From Nitrospiraceae bacterium (lineage in GTDB: Bacteria; Nitrospirota; Nitrospiria; Nitrospirales; Nitrospiraceae), in NCBI GenBank assembly GCA_009692155.1, contig SHZW01000003.1, positions 79,162 to 143,161 of the forward strand: a stretch of 64,000 nucleotides of DNA, written 5' to 3'. Within the stretch, counting starts at the first letter, position 1; every line of letters starts with the position of its first letter. The notes beneath the pieces are model-generated. The model saw only the letters and a list, made by a program, of their open reading frames with translations, did not search any database and had not been told where the DNA came from. Made by a program: the position numbers and the translations under genes. This document shows, in pieces, positions 52,011-60,662 of the stretch.

Positions 52011-53045
52011 ATGCGAAACTTTTTGGGGCTGATCGCAGGGCTGGCCCTTATTATTGCGGTGCCGGCCTGCGGCGATTCCAGCGACACGATCGCCTCGCTC
52101 GCGCTCCATCCCGCCAATCCGAATATCCTGTACGTCGCCACCAACGACGCAGTCTACAAGACCCGCGATGGCGGTCCGACCTGGGAGAAGTTCCCCATCT
52201 TCAGCTCCAGGCGGGTCACGACCCTGGCCGTGGACCCCCAGTTCCCTGCGACCGTCTACGCCGGCACCGTGGGCGACGCCGTGTACAAAAGCCCGGACGG
52301 CGGTCAGCACTGGCTCCCGCACAACGTGGGATTGAAAGAGCACGTTTCCTACGTCAATCAATTCGTCTTTCATCCGGCCCGGAGCGAAACCATTTATCTC
52401 GCGACGACGGTGGGCGTGTTTCGCACGGCCGACGGCGGGCGCACCTGGGACGAGCAGATGGCGGGCATGAAGGAAGTCCATATCGTCGTGACGCTGGCGA
52501 TGGATCCGAAGGACCCGCGCGTCCTCTACGCCGGCACAACCGGCGGCGCCTATCGCAGCCACGACAGCGCCGCGTCCTGGCACAAGGTCAACCGCGGCCT
52601 GATCCCCGAGGAGGTGCTGGACGCCTCGCTTGCGTTGGGCGTCAACACGCTCGCGGTGGACCCCGTGGACTCGAGCATCGTGTACGCCGGCACGACCAAC
52701 GGCCTGTTCAAGACGACGAATCACGCCGACTCGTGGACGCGGATCGGGCAGTCCCTGCCCGATCAATTCATCAGCAGCCTGGCCGTCCATCCGACGCAAC
52801 ACGCCATCCTGTATGTCGGCGGGCGCGCCGGCGTGCTGAAAAGCGCGGATGGCGGGCAGACCTGGCAGGCCATGAACGCAGGGCTGGCGACATTGAATAT
52901 CCGGACGCTCGCCATGAGTCCCCGCGATCCCCAACTCCTGTACGCGGGCACGAACGGCAGCGGCTTGTATCGTTCAACCGACGGCGCCGCCACGTGGACT
53001 CGTGTACCGCTGACGGCAAACACATCACCGCCGTCTCAGCCCTGA
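52011..53045 (+). CDS. Asp-box/YCF48-like beta-propeller lipoprotein
   Basis: About 344 residues. Lipoprotein signal peptide with lipobox AVPAC (Cys20). The rest is a beta-propeller built from repeats of the type LAVDP.FP.TVYAGT and SPDGGQHW/TADGGRTW (Asp-box, SxDxGxTW), as in sialidase-like and YCF48/Hcf136 photosystem assembly proteins. Substrate or partner unknown; envelope location is inferred from the lipobox. Twenty bases after the CrtC-like gene and nine before the next. Confidence 0.83.
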   Translation: MRNFLGLIAGLALIIAVPACGDSSDTIASLALHPANPNILYVATNDAVYKTRDGGPTWEKFPIFSSRRVTTLAVDPQFPATVYAGTVGDAVYKSPDGGQHWLPHNVGLKEHVSYVNQFVFHPARSETIYLATTVGVFRTADGGRTWDEQMAGMKEVHIVVTLAMDPKDPRVLYAGTTGGAYRSHDSAASWHKVNRGLIPEEVLDASLALGVNTLAVDPVDSSIVYAGTTNGLFKTTNHADSWTRIGQSLPDQFISSLAVHPTQHAILYVGGRAGVLKSADGGQTWQAMNAGLATLNIRTLAMSPRDPQLLYAGTNGSGLYRSTDGAATWTRVPLTANTSPPSQP

Positions 53046-53053
53046 GCGAGCAC

Positions 53054-53662
53054 ATGCCCACCATCCTGCTCGTCAGGCACGGCGAAACCGACTGGAACCG
53101 CAGCGGCCGGATCATGGGCATCCGGCCGGTTCCACTGAATCAGAACGGCCTGACTCAATCCGCACGGCTGGCGCTGCAATTGACCGCCCTGCCGGCGCCG
53201 GTGCTCTATTCCAGCCCGGTCGTCCGGGCACGGCAGACGGCGGATATTCTTGCGTCAACCCTGCATGTGCCTGTGATCGAGGAGCCCGGCTTGAGCGAAA
53301 TCGGTGTCGGAGAATGGGAGGGGCGCCATTGGAATGAATTCGACGGCGATCCGGCGCGGGTGAATTTCTACCGGTTGCCTCAGGAGGCCCGGCCGCCCGG
53401 GGGAGAAACGCTGGGCGAGGTGCAGCAGCGCGCCATCGCCGCGGTGGAGCGCGCACGTGCCCGGATGAAGGCCGGAACGGCGGTACTCGTTACTCATGCG
53501 GATGTCATCAGAACCATTGTGGCGCATTATCTGGAGACTGACATCCAGACCATGCGCCACATGCAGATCGGCCACGCTTCCGTGACCGCGCTTGAGATTG
53601 CAGGCTCGTCGGGAACGCTGCTCTGCCTGAATTCCTTACCCGACCTCGGCTGGTTACAATAA
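53054..53662 (+). CDS. Histidine phosphatase family protein
   Basis: A 202-residue phosphoglycerate-mutase-like protein: catalytic His9 in LVRHGETDWN, LYSSPVVRARQTADIL, LSEIGVGEWEGRHW with the second catalytic residues, and LVTHADVIRT near 147. Members remove phosphate from small molecules (for example alpha-ribazole phosphate) or act as mutases; the substrate is not clear. ATG 53054 follows the propeller gene by eight bases. Convergent with the Spy-like gene, only four bases away. Confidence 0.85.
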   Translation: MPTILLVRHGETDWNRSGRIMGIRPVPLNQNGLTQSARLALQLTALPAPVLYSSPVVRARQTADILASTLHVPVIEEPGLSEIGVGEWEGRHWNEFDGDPARVNFYRLPQEARPPGGETLGEVQQRAIAAVERARARMKAGTAVLVTHADVIRTIVAHYLETDIQTMRHMQIGHASVTALEIAGSSGTLLCLNSLPDLGWLQ

Positions 53663-53666
53663 AACC

Positions 53667-54173
53667 TTAGTACCCGTCCTTTTTCTCTTCTTTCCCTTCC
53701 GCCGCCTCATGGCCGTGCATGTACCGGGCCCGTGACGCGTTCAAATTGTCCGTGAAGGCCTTCCACTCTTCAGCCGTCAACATCTCCTTGATCTTGAACC
53801 GCGTCGCCAGAATTTTTACGCCGGTCCGCATGCGATTGTTGTTCAGATCGTCCAGAATCCTGGTGAACTCCTCCGGGGCCGCCGTGTAGTTGGCATTGAG
53901 CTCGTAGAGCTTCCGATGAAACTCACGGTTCTGCTTGTAGGACTGCGAGGCTTCTTCCATGATTTCCTTCAGCGCGTCCTGCACGCGCTTGGCCTTGTCG
54001 GGGTCCGGCACGGCCTTCTCCACCGCTGCCATCACTTCCTTGCCCCGATCGGCCCCATGCCCCTGTCCCATCCCGCCGCCCTGACCACCACCGTGATGAT
54101 AGGCACCATGATGCCCGCAGCCGGCGACAAGCAGCATTCCTGCAATCAGTGCGAATGACTTAACCGCGTTCAT
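53667..54173 (-). CDS. Spy/CpxP-like lipoprotein
   Basis: A 168-residue lipoprotein: hydrophobic leader and lipobox VAGC (Cys19), then a His/Gly-rich stretch (HHGAYHHGGGQGGGMGQGHG) that may bind metal, then helices (PDKAKRVQDALKEIM, MRTGVKILATRFKIKEMLTAEEW) of the Spy/CpxP type, which are periplasmic chaperones or metal-stress sensors. Ends in a basic tail. Confidence 0.75.
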   Translation of the reverse strand: MNAVKSFALIAGMLLVAGCGHHGAYHHGGGQGGGMGQGHGADRGKEVMAAVEKAVPDPDKAKRVQDALKEIMEEASQSYKQNREFHRKLYELNANYTAAPEEFTRILDDLNNNRMRTGVKILATRFKIKEMLTAEEWKAFTDNLNASRARYMHGHEAAEGKEEKKDGY

Positions 54174-54268
54174 AGCTCATCCTCCATGAAATGAATCGAG
54201 TGACGCAACTGGGTCACTGTAGCATAGGAAACAGCGAGGAAACAGAGCGAGAGAGTCGAGAGAACACG

Positions 54269-54296
54269 CGAGAACGAAGTTGGAAAAGTTTTTCAG
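54269..54296. repeat. Right-half relative of the inverted-repeat element
   Basis: CGAGAACGAAGTTGGA followed by GTTTTTCAG matches the right part of the element at 40809-40930. The left half is missing. It lies just downstream of lpxC, inside the 129 bases between lpxC and the Spy-like gene. Confidence 0.6.
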
Positions 54297-54302
54297 TGTC
54301 CG

Positions 54303-55244
54303 TCAGAACGCGGGGGAGGCTGCCATCGCCGGAGCGAGGCTATACGAAGCAGGCACAGGCTTGACTTGAGCAGAGCTGGTCACCGCCTCGACAGATTGGA
54401 CGAGCGTCCAGCACTCAGGCTGCCGGAGAATGGTTTCAACCAGCTTGGTATGGAGCGCATGGCCGGAGCGATCGGCTACGAGGTGCCCGATCACCGGCAG
54501 GCCGAGCAGCGCCACGTCGCCGATCAGATCGAGAACCTTGTGCCGGACGAATTCATCCTGGAACCGCAGGCCGGACTCGTTCATCACGCCATGCTCGGTC
54601 AGCACGACGGTGTTGTCGAGCGTGCCGCCCTTCGCCAGGCCCTTCGCCCAGAGCATTTCAACTTCCTGAAGGAACCCGAACGTGCGCGCCATGGCAATTT
54701 CCTGCTCAAATGCCGACACCGACCAGTCGAACGTGTAGGTCTGCGTCTGGATGAGCGGGTGGTTATACTGAATCGTGTAGGTGATCCGCGAGCTGGACGC
54801 CGGTTCGATCCGCACGCGCCGGCCGCGATCCGACACTTCGATCGGCTTCGTGATTTTCAGGAACGATTGCTGGCGGCCTTGCGGAACAATCCCGGCCGCC
54901 CTGATCAACTGCACGAAGGGCGCCGCGCTGCCGTCCATGACCGGCACTTCCGGAGCATCCACTTCCACGTAGGCGTTGTCCACTTCCAGGCCGACCAGCG
55001 CCGAGAGAACATGCTCGATGGTTTGGATCGAGGTCCCGTTCACGCTGATGGCCGTGCAGAGTTCAGTCGGGATGAGATTACAGACCGAGGCCTTCACCGA
55101 CACCGACTTGCCGACCCCATGCCGGACGAACACCAGCCCGGTATCCGGAGCCGCGGGACGGAGTGTCAGCGTGACCGGGTGACCGGTGTGAAGACCGATC
55201 CCCTTGCAACTGACCGTTCGGTTTAATGTGTGCTGCGGGCGCAT
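54303..55244 (-). CDS. lpxC: UDP-3-O-acyl-N-acetylglucosamine deacetylase
   Basis: Zinc deacetylase of the committed step of lipid A synthesis, 313 residues. Zinc ligands are visible as His78 (IEHVLSALVG), His235 and Asp239 (VRHKVLDLIGD), with His262 (SGHALH) as the catalytic base; MDGSAAPF (104-111) is the family signature. The start MRPQHTLNRTVSCKG fits, with GAGG five bases upstream on the minus strand. Its presence argues for an LPS outer membrane. Confidence 0.95.
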   Translation of the reverse strand: MRPQHTLNRTVSCKGIGLHTGHPVTLTLRPAAPDTGLVFVRHGVGKSVSVKASVCNLIPTELCTAISVNGTSIQTIEHVLSALVGLEVDNAYVEVDAPEVPVMDGSAAPFVQLIRAAGIVPQGRQQSFLKITKPIEVSDRGRRVRIEPASSSRITYTIQYNHPLIQTQTYTFDWSVSAFEQEIAMARTFGFLQEVEMLWAKGLAKGGTLDNTVVLTEHGVMNESGLRFQDEFVRHKVLDLIGDVALLGLPVIGHLVADRSGHALHTKLVETILRQPECWTLVQSVEAVTSSAQVKPVPASYSLAPAMAASPAF

Positions 55245-55553
55245 AAGACCTCACTAACAAGGCACTTCATCTACCGCAACTACAGCAACGCTCGTGCCAA
55301 CTTTCATAATTCGTGAGCTGTTCTAAGCTATTGATATTATTGACTGTAAAATGGGTTCTGGGATCTACTTTGTTGCATAAATCCGACAACTGTAGCTTTT
55401 TCACAGATGGTGCTTTTAAGACGGATTCCACTCCATGAAGGAAGCGGCTCCAAACTGTAAGCTAAATTGTAAGACTGGGGCATGAGTTCAGATTCCTGAT
55501 TGCAGCCTGAAAAATGAGCGTGCTAGAGTGACCTTCGCTGAGAAGGTTCAGGG

Positions 55554-55587
55554 TGTCAGGAACCTTATCAGCACATGGTTCCTGACA
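55554..55587 (+). promoter_or_regulatory. Leader hairpin before the sulfite-oxidase-like gene
   Basis: TGTCAGGAACC (55554-55564) and GGTTCCTGACA (55577-55587), a perfect 11-bp stem with a 12-base loop, 28 bases before the start. A smaller CCTTC/GAAGG stem precedes it. The rest of the 371-base divergent region 55245-55615 is AT-rich and probably holds promoters for lpxC and this gene, but none is clear. Confidence 0.55.
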
Positions 55588-55615
55588 TCTTTCCTGTCCA
55601 TGAAATGGAGCAATA

Positions 55616-56269
55616 ATGGAGCCAAACGAGCGGCTGATTGCCAAGAAAGAAGAATGGGCCAGGGCCAAACGTGGGCTGCTGGAGGACGGCGTGGCCCAGG
55701 ATCAGCGCAACAGGCATGATCGCCTTCCGCCAGGCCAGCACCAAGTGAACGGCTGGCCTGTCCTGGATCTCGGCGTCCATCCCGATCTGCCGCTGGACAA
55801 GTGGACCCTCACCGTCAGCGGCCTTGTCGAGCATCCCTTCACCTGGACCTGGGAACAATTTCTATCGCAGCCGCAGGTCGAGCTCGTCACCGATTTCCAC
55901 TGCGTCACCACCTGGAGCACCTTCGAGAACGCCTGGAAGGGCGTCTTGTTTCGTCACATCATGCAGATGGCGAAGCCCAGTCCGGAAGCCAAGTTCGTCT
56001 ATTTTACCGGCTACGACAAGTATTCGACCAACCTGCCGCTCGAAGCCTGCGACGACGAGGATGTCCTGCTCATCCACCGCTGGAACGGCAAGCCCCTGCC
56101 CAAGGAGCACGGCGGCCCCGTGCGCATGCATGTCCCAAAGCGCTACGCGTGGAAGGGATCGAAGTGGGTGAAGGAAATTATCTTCCTGGCAGAGGATAAA
56201 CCGGGCTACTGGGAGATTCGGGGCTACTCGAACACGGCTTTACCCTGGGACGAAGACCGCTACGCTTAA
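55616..56269 (+). CDS. Sulfite-oxidase-like molybdopterin protein
   Basis: A 217-residue protein of the sulfite oxidase/MsrP (YedY) fold, without a haem or transmembrane domain. The Mo-ligating Cys is Cys96 (DFHCVTTWS); HVPKRYAWKGSKWVKEI and GYWEIRGYSN match the molybdopterin-binding fold. There is no clear signal peptide, unlike periplasmic MsrP. GGAG about five bases before ATG 55616. Convergent with the response regulator gene (four-base overlap). Confidence 0.85.
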   Translation: MEPNERLIAKKEEWARAKRGLLEDGVAQDQRNRHDRLPPGQHQVNGWPVLDLGVHPDLPLDKWTLTVSGLVEHPFTWTWEQFLSQPQVELVTDFHCVTTWSTFENAWKGVLFRHIMQMAKPSPEAKFVYFTGYDKYSTNLPLEACDDEDVLLIHRWNGKPLPKEHGGPVRMHVPKRYAWKGSKWVKEIIFLAEDKPGYWEIRGYSNTALPWDEDRYA

Positions 56270-56937
56270 GGCTTCGGGTTGAGTTCAATAATCCCCTTGC
56301 GGATCGCCAAAATCGCCGCCTGCGTGCGGTCGTAGACTTGCAGCTTGTGAAAGATATTCCGCACGTGGTTCTTGACGGTCTTCTCGCTGAGATCCAGATT
56401 ATTGGCAATCTCCTTGTTCGTCTTGCCGTCGGCCACCAGCCGAAGCACGGTAATCTCGCGCTCCGTGAGATCGTGCTCCGCCCCCGGCCGCTTTCTCCCC
56501 TTCCCCTGGGCCAGCAATGAAAACTCAGCGAGAATTTTGCTTGCGACGGACGGGTGGATCAGCGATTCGCCCCGGTTGATGGCCTTGATGGCCGAGACGA
56601 TCTGCGCCGAATCGGTGTCCTTGAGCAGATAGCCGGTGGCGCCGGCGCGCACCAGATCGAAGATGTACTGCTGCTCTTCATACATTGTGAGCGCGACGAT
56701 GCCGATGTGGGGCAACTCACGCTTGACGATCCGCGTCGCCTCCACGCCGCCCATGCGCGGCATACTCACGTCCATCAAAATCACATCGGGAAGCAAGGCC
56801 CGGGCCTTCTCGACGGCTTCCTGCCCGTCTTTGGCCTCACCGACCACTTCGATCTCTTCCTTGGTCTTGAGGATGGCCGAGAGTCCCTCCCGAACCACGC
56901 GGTGATCATCAGCGATCAAGACTTTAATTTTTTCCAT
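56266..56937 (-). CDS. NarL/FixJ-type response regulator
   Basis: A 223-residue two-domain regulator: receiver with Asp56 (VILMDVSMP), Thr in VALTMYEEQQ and Lys in YLLKDT, and a C-terminal LuxR-type HTH (LTEREITVLRLVADGKTNKE, then KTVKNHVRNIFHKLQV). It binds DNA when phosphorylated. The kinase gene just upstream overlaps it by 14 bases, so the pair forms one unit at the end of the rplI-glyA-nrdR operon. Targets unknown. Confidence 0.9.
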   Translation of the reverse strand: MEKIKVLIADDHRVVREGLSAILKTKEEIEVVGEAKDGQEAVEKARALLPDVILMDVSMPRMGGVEATRIVKRELPHIGIVALTMYEEQQYIFDLVRAGATGYLLKDTDSAQIVSAIKAINRGESLIHPSVASKILAEFSLLAQGKGRKRPGAEHDLTEREITVLRLVADGKTNKEIANNLDLSEKTVKNHVRNIFHKLQVYDRTQAAILAIRKGIIELNPKP

Positions 56938-58039
56938 TCCGTCCGGCCTCCTTCTCCACCAGCGGCACGGTGATCAGCACCCGTGTTCCCTTGCCATTTT
57001 TGGATTCGATGACGGCCGCCCCGCCGACCAGCCGCGCGCGCTCCAGAATGCCCCGCAGCCCGAAGTGGTCCCATTTTTCCGGATCGCGCGAGACCGACTC
57101 GACATCGAAGCCGATGCCGTTGTCCGCGATCGTGGCCGTCAGCGTTTTCTTGCCGATCGCGATCTGCACCGCCACGCGATCCGCCCTGGCGTGCCTCTGC
57201 ACGTTGCTGAGCGCTTCCTGCATGATGCGGAACAGGAAGACTTTGGTTTTCGGGAACAGCGCCGCCTCGTCGCCTGCGACCGAAAACTCCGTTTTGATAT
57301 GCGACTGGCTCTCGTAGGACTTCAAATAGTTCGTCAGCGCCGGGATCAACTCCATCTTGTCGTAATGGACCGGGCGCAGGTTGACGATCACCTGCCGCGC
57401 TTCCTGAATGGCCGTTTTCAACTCGGCTTTCGTCTGGCGCAGCGCCTCTGCGCCCGCCGCTGTGTCCTTTTTGAACAACTCCTGGCACAAGTCCAGCTTG
57501 AAGTTGAGCCCGGCGAGGCTCTGCACGAGGCCGTCGTGGATTTCGCAGGCGATCTGCGTGCGTTCCTCCGACACCGCGGTATCGGATTCCTTCACGTAGA
57601 GTTTGTACAGCGTCTGGTACTGGTTTAGGGTCCGCTCGATTTCCGTGGTGGCCCGGATGCGCGCCTCGATGAGTTCCCACATAAATTTGGCGCTGGCGCC
57701 CCCGATGATCATGACGCCCATCCGGTGGAAGTCCAGCAACACCCGCCCGATCTCCTGGTTACCGCTCACGTCGATGACGAGGTCCACCCGCTCCATTTCG
57801 AGCAGTTCGCGGTAATCGCGCGTGATGGGAATGTGGAGGCGCTTGGCGAGCGTGATGCCCGCCGCTTTCGGATTGATTTCCGCGATGGCGACGATGCGGA
57901 CGAGCGGATCCTGCGTGAAGATCTCCATCAGCGCGGTCCCGCCCCTGCCGGCGCCGATGATCGCGACATGCGTCGTCGAGCCGGCGCTCCGCTTGCTCGC
58001 TGCTGCCGTCCGCGTGCGTTTCGTTTTTACAGCGGTCAT
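56924..58039 (-). CDS. Histidine kinase with N-terminal Rossmann (NAD-binding-like) domain
   Basis: About 371 residues. The first ~120 residues are a dinucleotide-binding Rossmann fold resembling the N-terminal part of homoserine- and aspartate-dehydrogenase-like enzymes: IIGAGRGGTALMEIF (GAGRGG at 29-34), then VAIAEINPKAAG and VDLVIDVSGNQE. A short coiled region follows, then a HisKA_3 domain with phospho-His168 (CEIHDGLVQSLAGL) and an HATPase domain (DNGIGF near 315). Such kinases phosphorylate LuxR-type regulators, here the downstream gene. The unusual input suggests sensing of NAD(H) or a small metabolite. ATG 58039 chosen; a longer frame adds only Arg/Ser-rich residues. Confidence 0.82.
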   Translation of the reverse strand: MTAVKTKRTRTAAASKRSAGSTTHVAIIGAGRGGTALMEIFTQDPLVRIVAIAEINPKAAGITLAKRLHIPITRDYRELLEMERVDLVIDVSGNQEIGRVLLDFHRMGVMIIGGASAKFMWELIEARIRATTEIERTLNQYQTLYKLYVKESDTAVSEERTQIACEIHDGLVQSLAGLNFKLDLCQELFKKDTAAGAEALRQTKAELKTAIQEARQVIVNLRPVHYDKMELIPALTNYLKSYESQSHIKTEFSVAGDEAALFPKTKVFLFRIMQEALSNVQRHARADRVAVQIAIGKKTLTATIADNGIGFDVESVSRDPEKWDHFGLRGILERARLVGGAAVIESKNGKGTRVLITVPLVEKEAGRNGKN

Positions 58040-58136
58040 GCGACTGGGTTCCCGGCCATCATCCTGCGCGGCAGAACGCCGCACCGGTCCTTACTATACC
58101 ACGATCGTACCGAAGGAGGAATCGAGGGGAAGGGGG

Positions 58137-58601
58137 CTACTTTTTCTCGCGCTCGCGGGCCAAGGTCTTCAGTTCATCCATGAACTGATCGATGTCCTTG
58201 AACTCCCGGTAGACGGACGCAAACCGGACGTAGGCGACCTGGTCGAGGTTGTGCAGCTCTTTCATGATCTCCTCGCCGACCGCCCGGCTCGGAATCTCGG
58301 TTTCGCCCATCTCCTGAATGCGCTTTTCGATCCGGTCCGTCACCGCTTCGATCGTGGCCACGCTGATGGGACGCTTTTCGCAGGCTTTTTTGAGGCCGCC
58401 GTGGATCTTCGAGCGGTCGAAGGGCTCGCGCCGCCCGTCTTTCTTGACCACCATGGGCAGGCTTTCCTCGATCCGCTCATAGGTCGTGTAGCGGCGCTTG
58501 CAGGAAAGGCACTCGCGGCGGCGGCGAATCATTTCGCCCTCCTTCGCCATGCGCGAATCCACCACCTTATCTTCCAGATCGTCGCAGAACGGACATTTCA
58601 C
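58137..58601 (-). CDS. nrdR: Transcriptional repressor NrdR
   Basis: Zinc-ribbon and ATP-cone repressor of ribonucleotide reductase genes, 154 residues. The ribbon has Cys3, Cys6, Cys31 and Cys34; [20 protein letters not shown] is the ATP-cone signature. Follows glyA after about 22 bases and precedes the kinase. Confidence 0.95.
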   Translation of the reverse strand: MKCPFCDDLEDKVVDSRMAKEGEMIRRRRECLSCKRRYTTYERIEESLPMVVKKDGRREPFDRSKIHGGLKKACEKRPISVATIEAVTDRIEKRIQEMGETEIPSRAVGEEIMKELHNLDQVAYVRFASVYREFKDIDQFMDELKTLAREREKK

Positions 58602-58623
58602 GGGCGACCGCCCAGGTCAGGGT

Positions 58624-59898
58624 TCATCGCGATGCCTTGTAGGCGTAAATGAACGGGAACTTCTTGCACAGCGCCTTGGCCTGGGCGCGCACGTCGTTCT
58701 GGACCTTGGAATCCTGATGGTGCTGCAGCACGCGATCGATCAGCGCCACGATTTTAGCCATGTCCTTTTCCTTCATGCCCCGGGTGGACACAATCGGCGA
58801 GCCGATGCGGATGCCGCTGGCCACCGCCGGCGGCTTCTCGTCGTAGGGCACGGCGTTCTTGTTCACGATGATGCCGGACGCATCCAGCGCAGTTTCCGCG
58901 TCCTTGCCGGTCACGCCCCGGCTGTTCAGATTGACCAGCATCAGATGGGTGTCCGTGCCACCGGAGACAACCTTGTAGCCCCGCTTGATCAATTCCGCTG
59001 CAAGCGCCCTGGCATTGGCCAATACTTGTTGTTGATATCTCTTGAACGAGGGCGCGAGCGCTTCCTTGAACGCCACCGCCTTGGCCGCGATCACGTGCAT
59101 CAACGGTCCGCCCTGCATGCCGGGGAACACGATCTTGTCCACCGCCTTGGCGTGCTCCGCCTTGCACATGACCACGCCGCCGCGCGGACCGCGCAGCGTT
59201 TTGTGCGTGGTCGTCGTCACGAAATCCGCGTAGGGCACAGGGCTCGGATGGAGCCCGGCTGCGACCAGGCCGGCGATGTGCGCCATGTCCACCAGCAGAT
59301 AGGCGCCGACGGATTTGGCGATCTGCTGAAACCGGGGGAAGTCCAAAATCCGCGCATAGGCGCTGGCGCCGACGACGAGCATCCTCGGCCGGCACTCCTC
59401 CGCAATGCGCTGCACTTCATCATAGTTGATTTGCTCGGTCTCTCGATCCACGCCGTAGAAAAACGACTGGAACAGCGTGCCGGAGAAATTCACCTTGCTG
59501 CCGTGCGTCAGGTGCCCGCCCTGGGCGAGGTTCATGCCCAAAATCACGTCGCCGGGCTTGAGCACCGCGAGGTAGGCCGCCATGTTGGCTTGCGAGCCGG
59601 CGTGCGGCTGGACGTTGACGTGTTCGGCGCCGAAGAGCTGCTTGCAGCGCTCGATCGCGAGGCTTTCCACCGTATCCACGTACTGGCAGCCGCCGTAGTA
59701 GCGTTTACCGGGATAGCCTTCGGCATATTTGTTGGTCATCAAACTGCCCTGCGCGGCGAGCACGGCGGGGCTGGTGAAATTTTCGGAGGCGATCAGGAGG
59801 AGCTTTTCACGCTGACGGACTTCTTCGGCCTTGATGGCGACGTAGACGGCCGGGTCGGACGCTTTCAACGCCTTCATGGAGGCTTCGGCATCGCTCAT
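58624..59898 (-). CDS. glyA: Serine hydroxymethyltransferase
   Basis: PLP enzyme that moves a one-carbon unit from serine to tetrahydrofolate, giving glycine; about 424 residues. PLP-binding Lys233 in [29 protein letters not shown], and [10 protein letters not shown] near the start. ATG 59898 is taken; the rplI stop lies about four bases upstream. The upstream open frame is antisense-like RplI sequence and not coding for this protein. Confidence 0.96.
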   Translation of the reverse strand: MSDAEASMKALKASDPAVYVAIKAEEVRQREKLLLIASENFTSPAVLAAQGSLMTNKYAEGYPGKRYYGGCQYVDTVESLAIERCKQLFGAEHVNVQPHAGSQANMAAYLAVLKPGDVILGMNLAQGGHLTHGSKVNFSGTLFQSFFYGVDRETEQINYDEVQRIAEECRPRMLVVGASAYARILDFPRFQQIAKSVGAYLLVDMAHIAGLVAAGLHPSPVPYADFVTTTTHKTLRGPRGGVVMCKAEHAKAVDKIVFPGMQGGPLMHVIAAKAVAFKEALAPSFKRYQQQVLANARALAAELIKRGYKVVSGGTDTHLMLVNLNSRGVTGKDAETALDASGIIVNKNAVPYDEKPPAVASGIRIGSPIVSTRGMKEKDMAKIVALIDRVLQHHQDSKVQNDVRAQAKALCKKFPFIYAYKASR

Positions 59899-59902
59899 CG
59901 CA

Positions 59903-60481
59903 TCACTCGTCCTTGCTCTTCTTCTCTTTCTTTTCTTTTTTCTCGGACTTCGCCTTCTTCTCAGGCTTTTCGTGCGTCTCGTGCGCTTCGTGCACTTCGT
60001 GCGCCTCGGCCGCTTCATGCGACGCCGTTTCTTCTTCCTGCTTCTTCACGACCTCGATCGAAACGGTGGCCGTCACGTCGCGATGGAGCTTGATCGGCAC
60101 CGCCACGGTGCCCAGCGCCTTGATCGGATGCGCGAGATGGATCTTTTTGCGGTCGATCGTGAAGCCCTTCTCGGCCAGACCCTCTTCGATGTCCTTGCTC
60201 GTCACCGATCCGAACAGCTTGCCGTCCTTGCCGGCCTTCATGGTGATCGTCAGCGACACGGCGGAAATTTTCCTGGCATGCGCCTCCAGCTCGACCTTCT
60301 CTTTCTTGGCCTTCTCGACTATGACGCGCGTGGCGTGTGCAAATTCGTTGACATTCCGGGAATTGGCTTCCAGCGCCTTCTTGCGGGGCAGCAGAAAATT
60401 TCTGGCGAAGCCGTCGGACACCTCCAACACGTCGCCCAAGTGCCCCACACCTTCAATGTGTTCCTTCAAAATGACCTTCAT
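59903..60481 (-). CDS. rplI: Ribosomal protein bL9 with extended C-terminus
   Basis: Binds 23S rRNA near the L1 stalk; 192 residues. N-terminal domain [36 protein letters not shown] is typical and the C-terminal domain follows to about residue 147. A further ~45 residues of His/Glu/Lys-rich sequence ([14 protein letters not shown], then [12 protein letters not shown]) extend it. rpsF, rpsR and dnaB, the usual neighbours, are absent. GGAG nine bases upstream. Confidence 0.95.
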   Translation of the reverse strand: MKVILKEHIEGVGHLGDVLEVSDGFARNFLLPRKKALEANSRNVNEFAHATRVIVEKAKKEKVELEAHARKISAVSLTITMKAGKDGKLFGSVTSKDIEEGLAEKGFTIDRKKIHLAHPIKALGTVAVPIKLHRDVTATVSIEVVKKQEEETASHEAAEAHEVHEAHETHEKPEKKAKSEKKEKKEKKSKDE

Positions 60482-60511
60482 GTTGCTTAACTCCTTCAGT
60501 TGGAAGGCAAA

Positions 60512-60540
60512 AGCATACGGGCCGGATGTTCAAAAGTCAA
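60512..60540 (-). promoter_or_regulatory. Candidate promoter of rplI operon
   Basis: On the minus strand TTGACT (complement of 60535-60540), a 17-base spacer, TATGCT (complement of 60512-60517), about 30 bases before the rplI start with a GGAG leader site. Confidence 0.6.
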
Positions 60541-60662
60541 TCGAGGATTAGGCCGAAAATCTCGAAACTCCACAAGATGCTGTGGTCTGTAAACACCGCG
60601 CTGGATGTGAGATTAGGCGTGCCTGGACTCCTCTCTGGACGCCCTTGAAGCCCTGGGCTAAG

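Noticed and set aside
55360..55385. TTTGTTGCATAAAT in the lpxC upstream region as an IS end
   Set aside because: Such strings occur at some IS termini, but there is no transposase, no partner repeat and no target duplication here.
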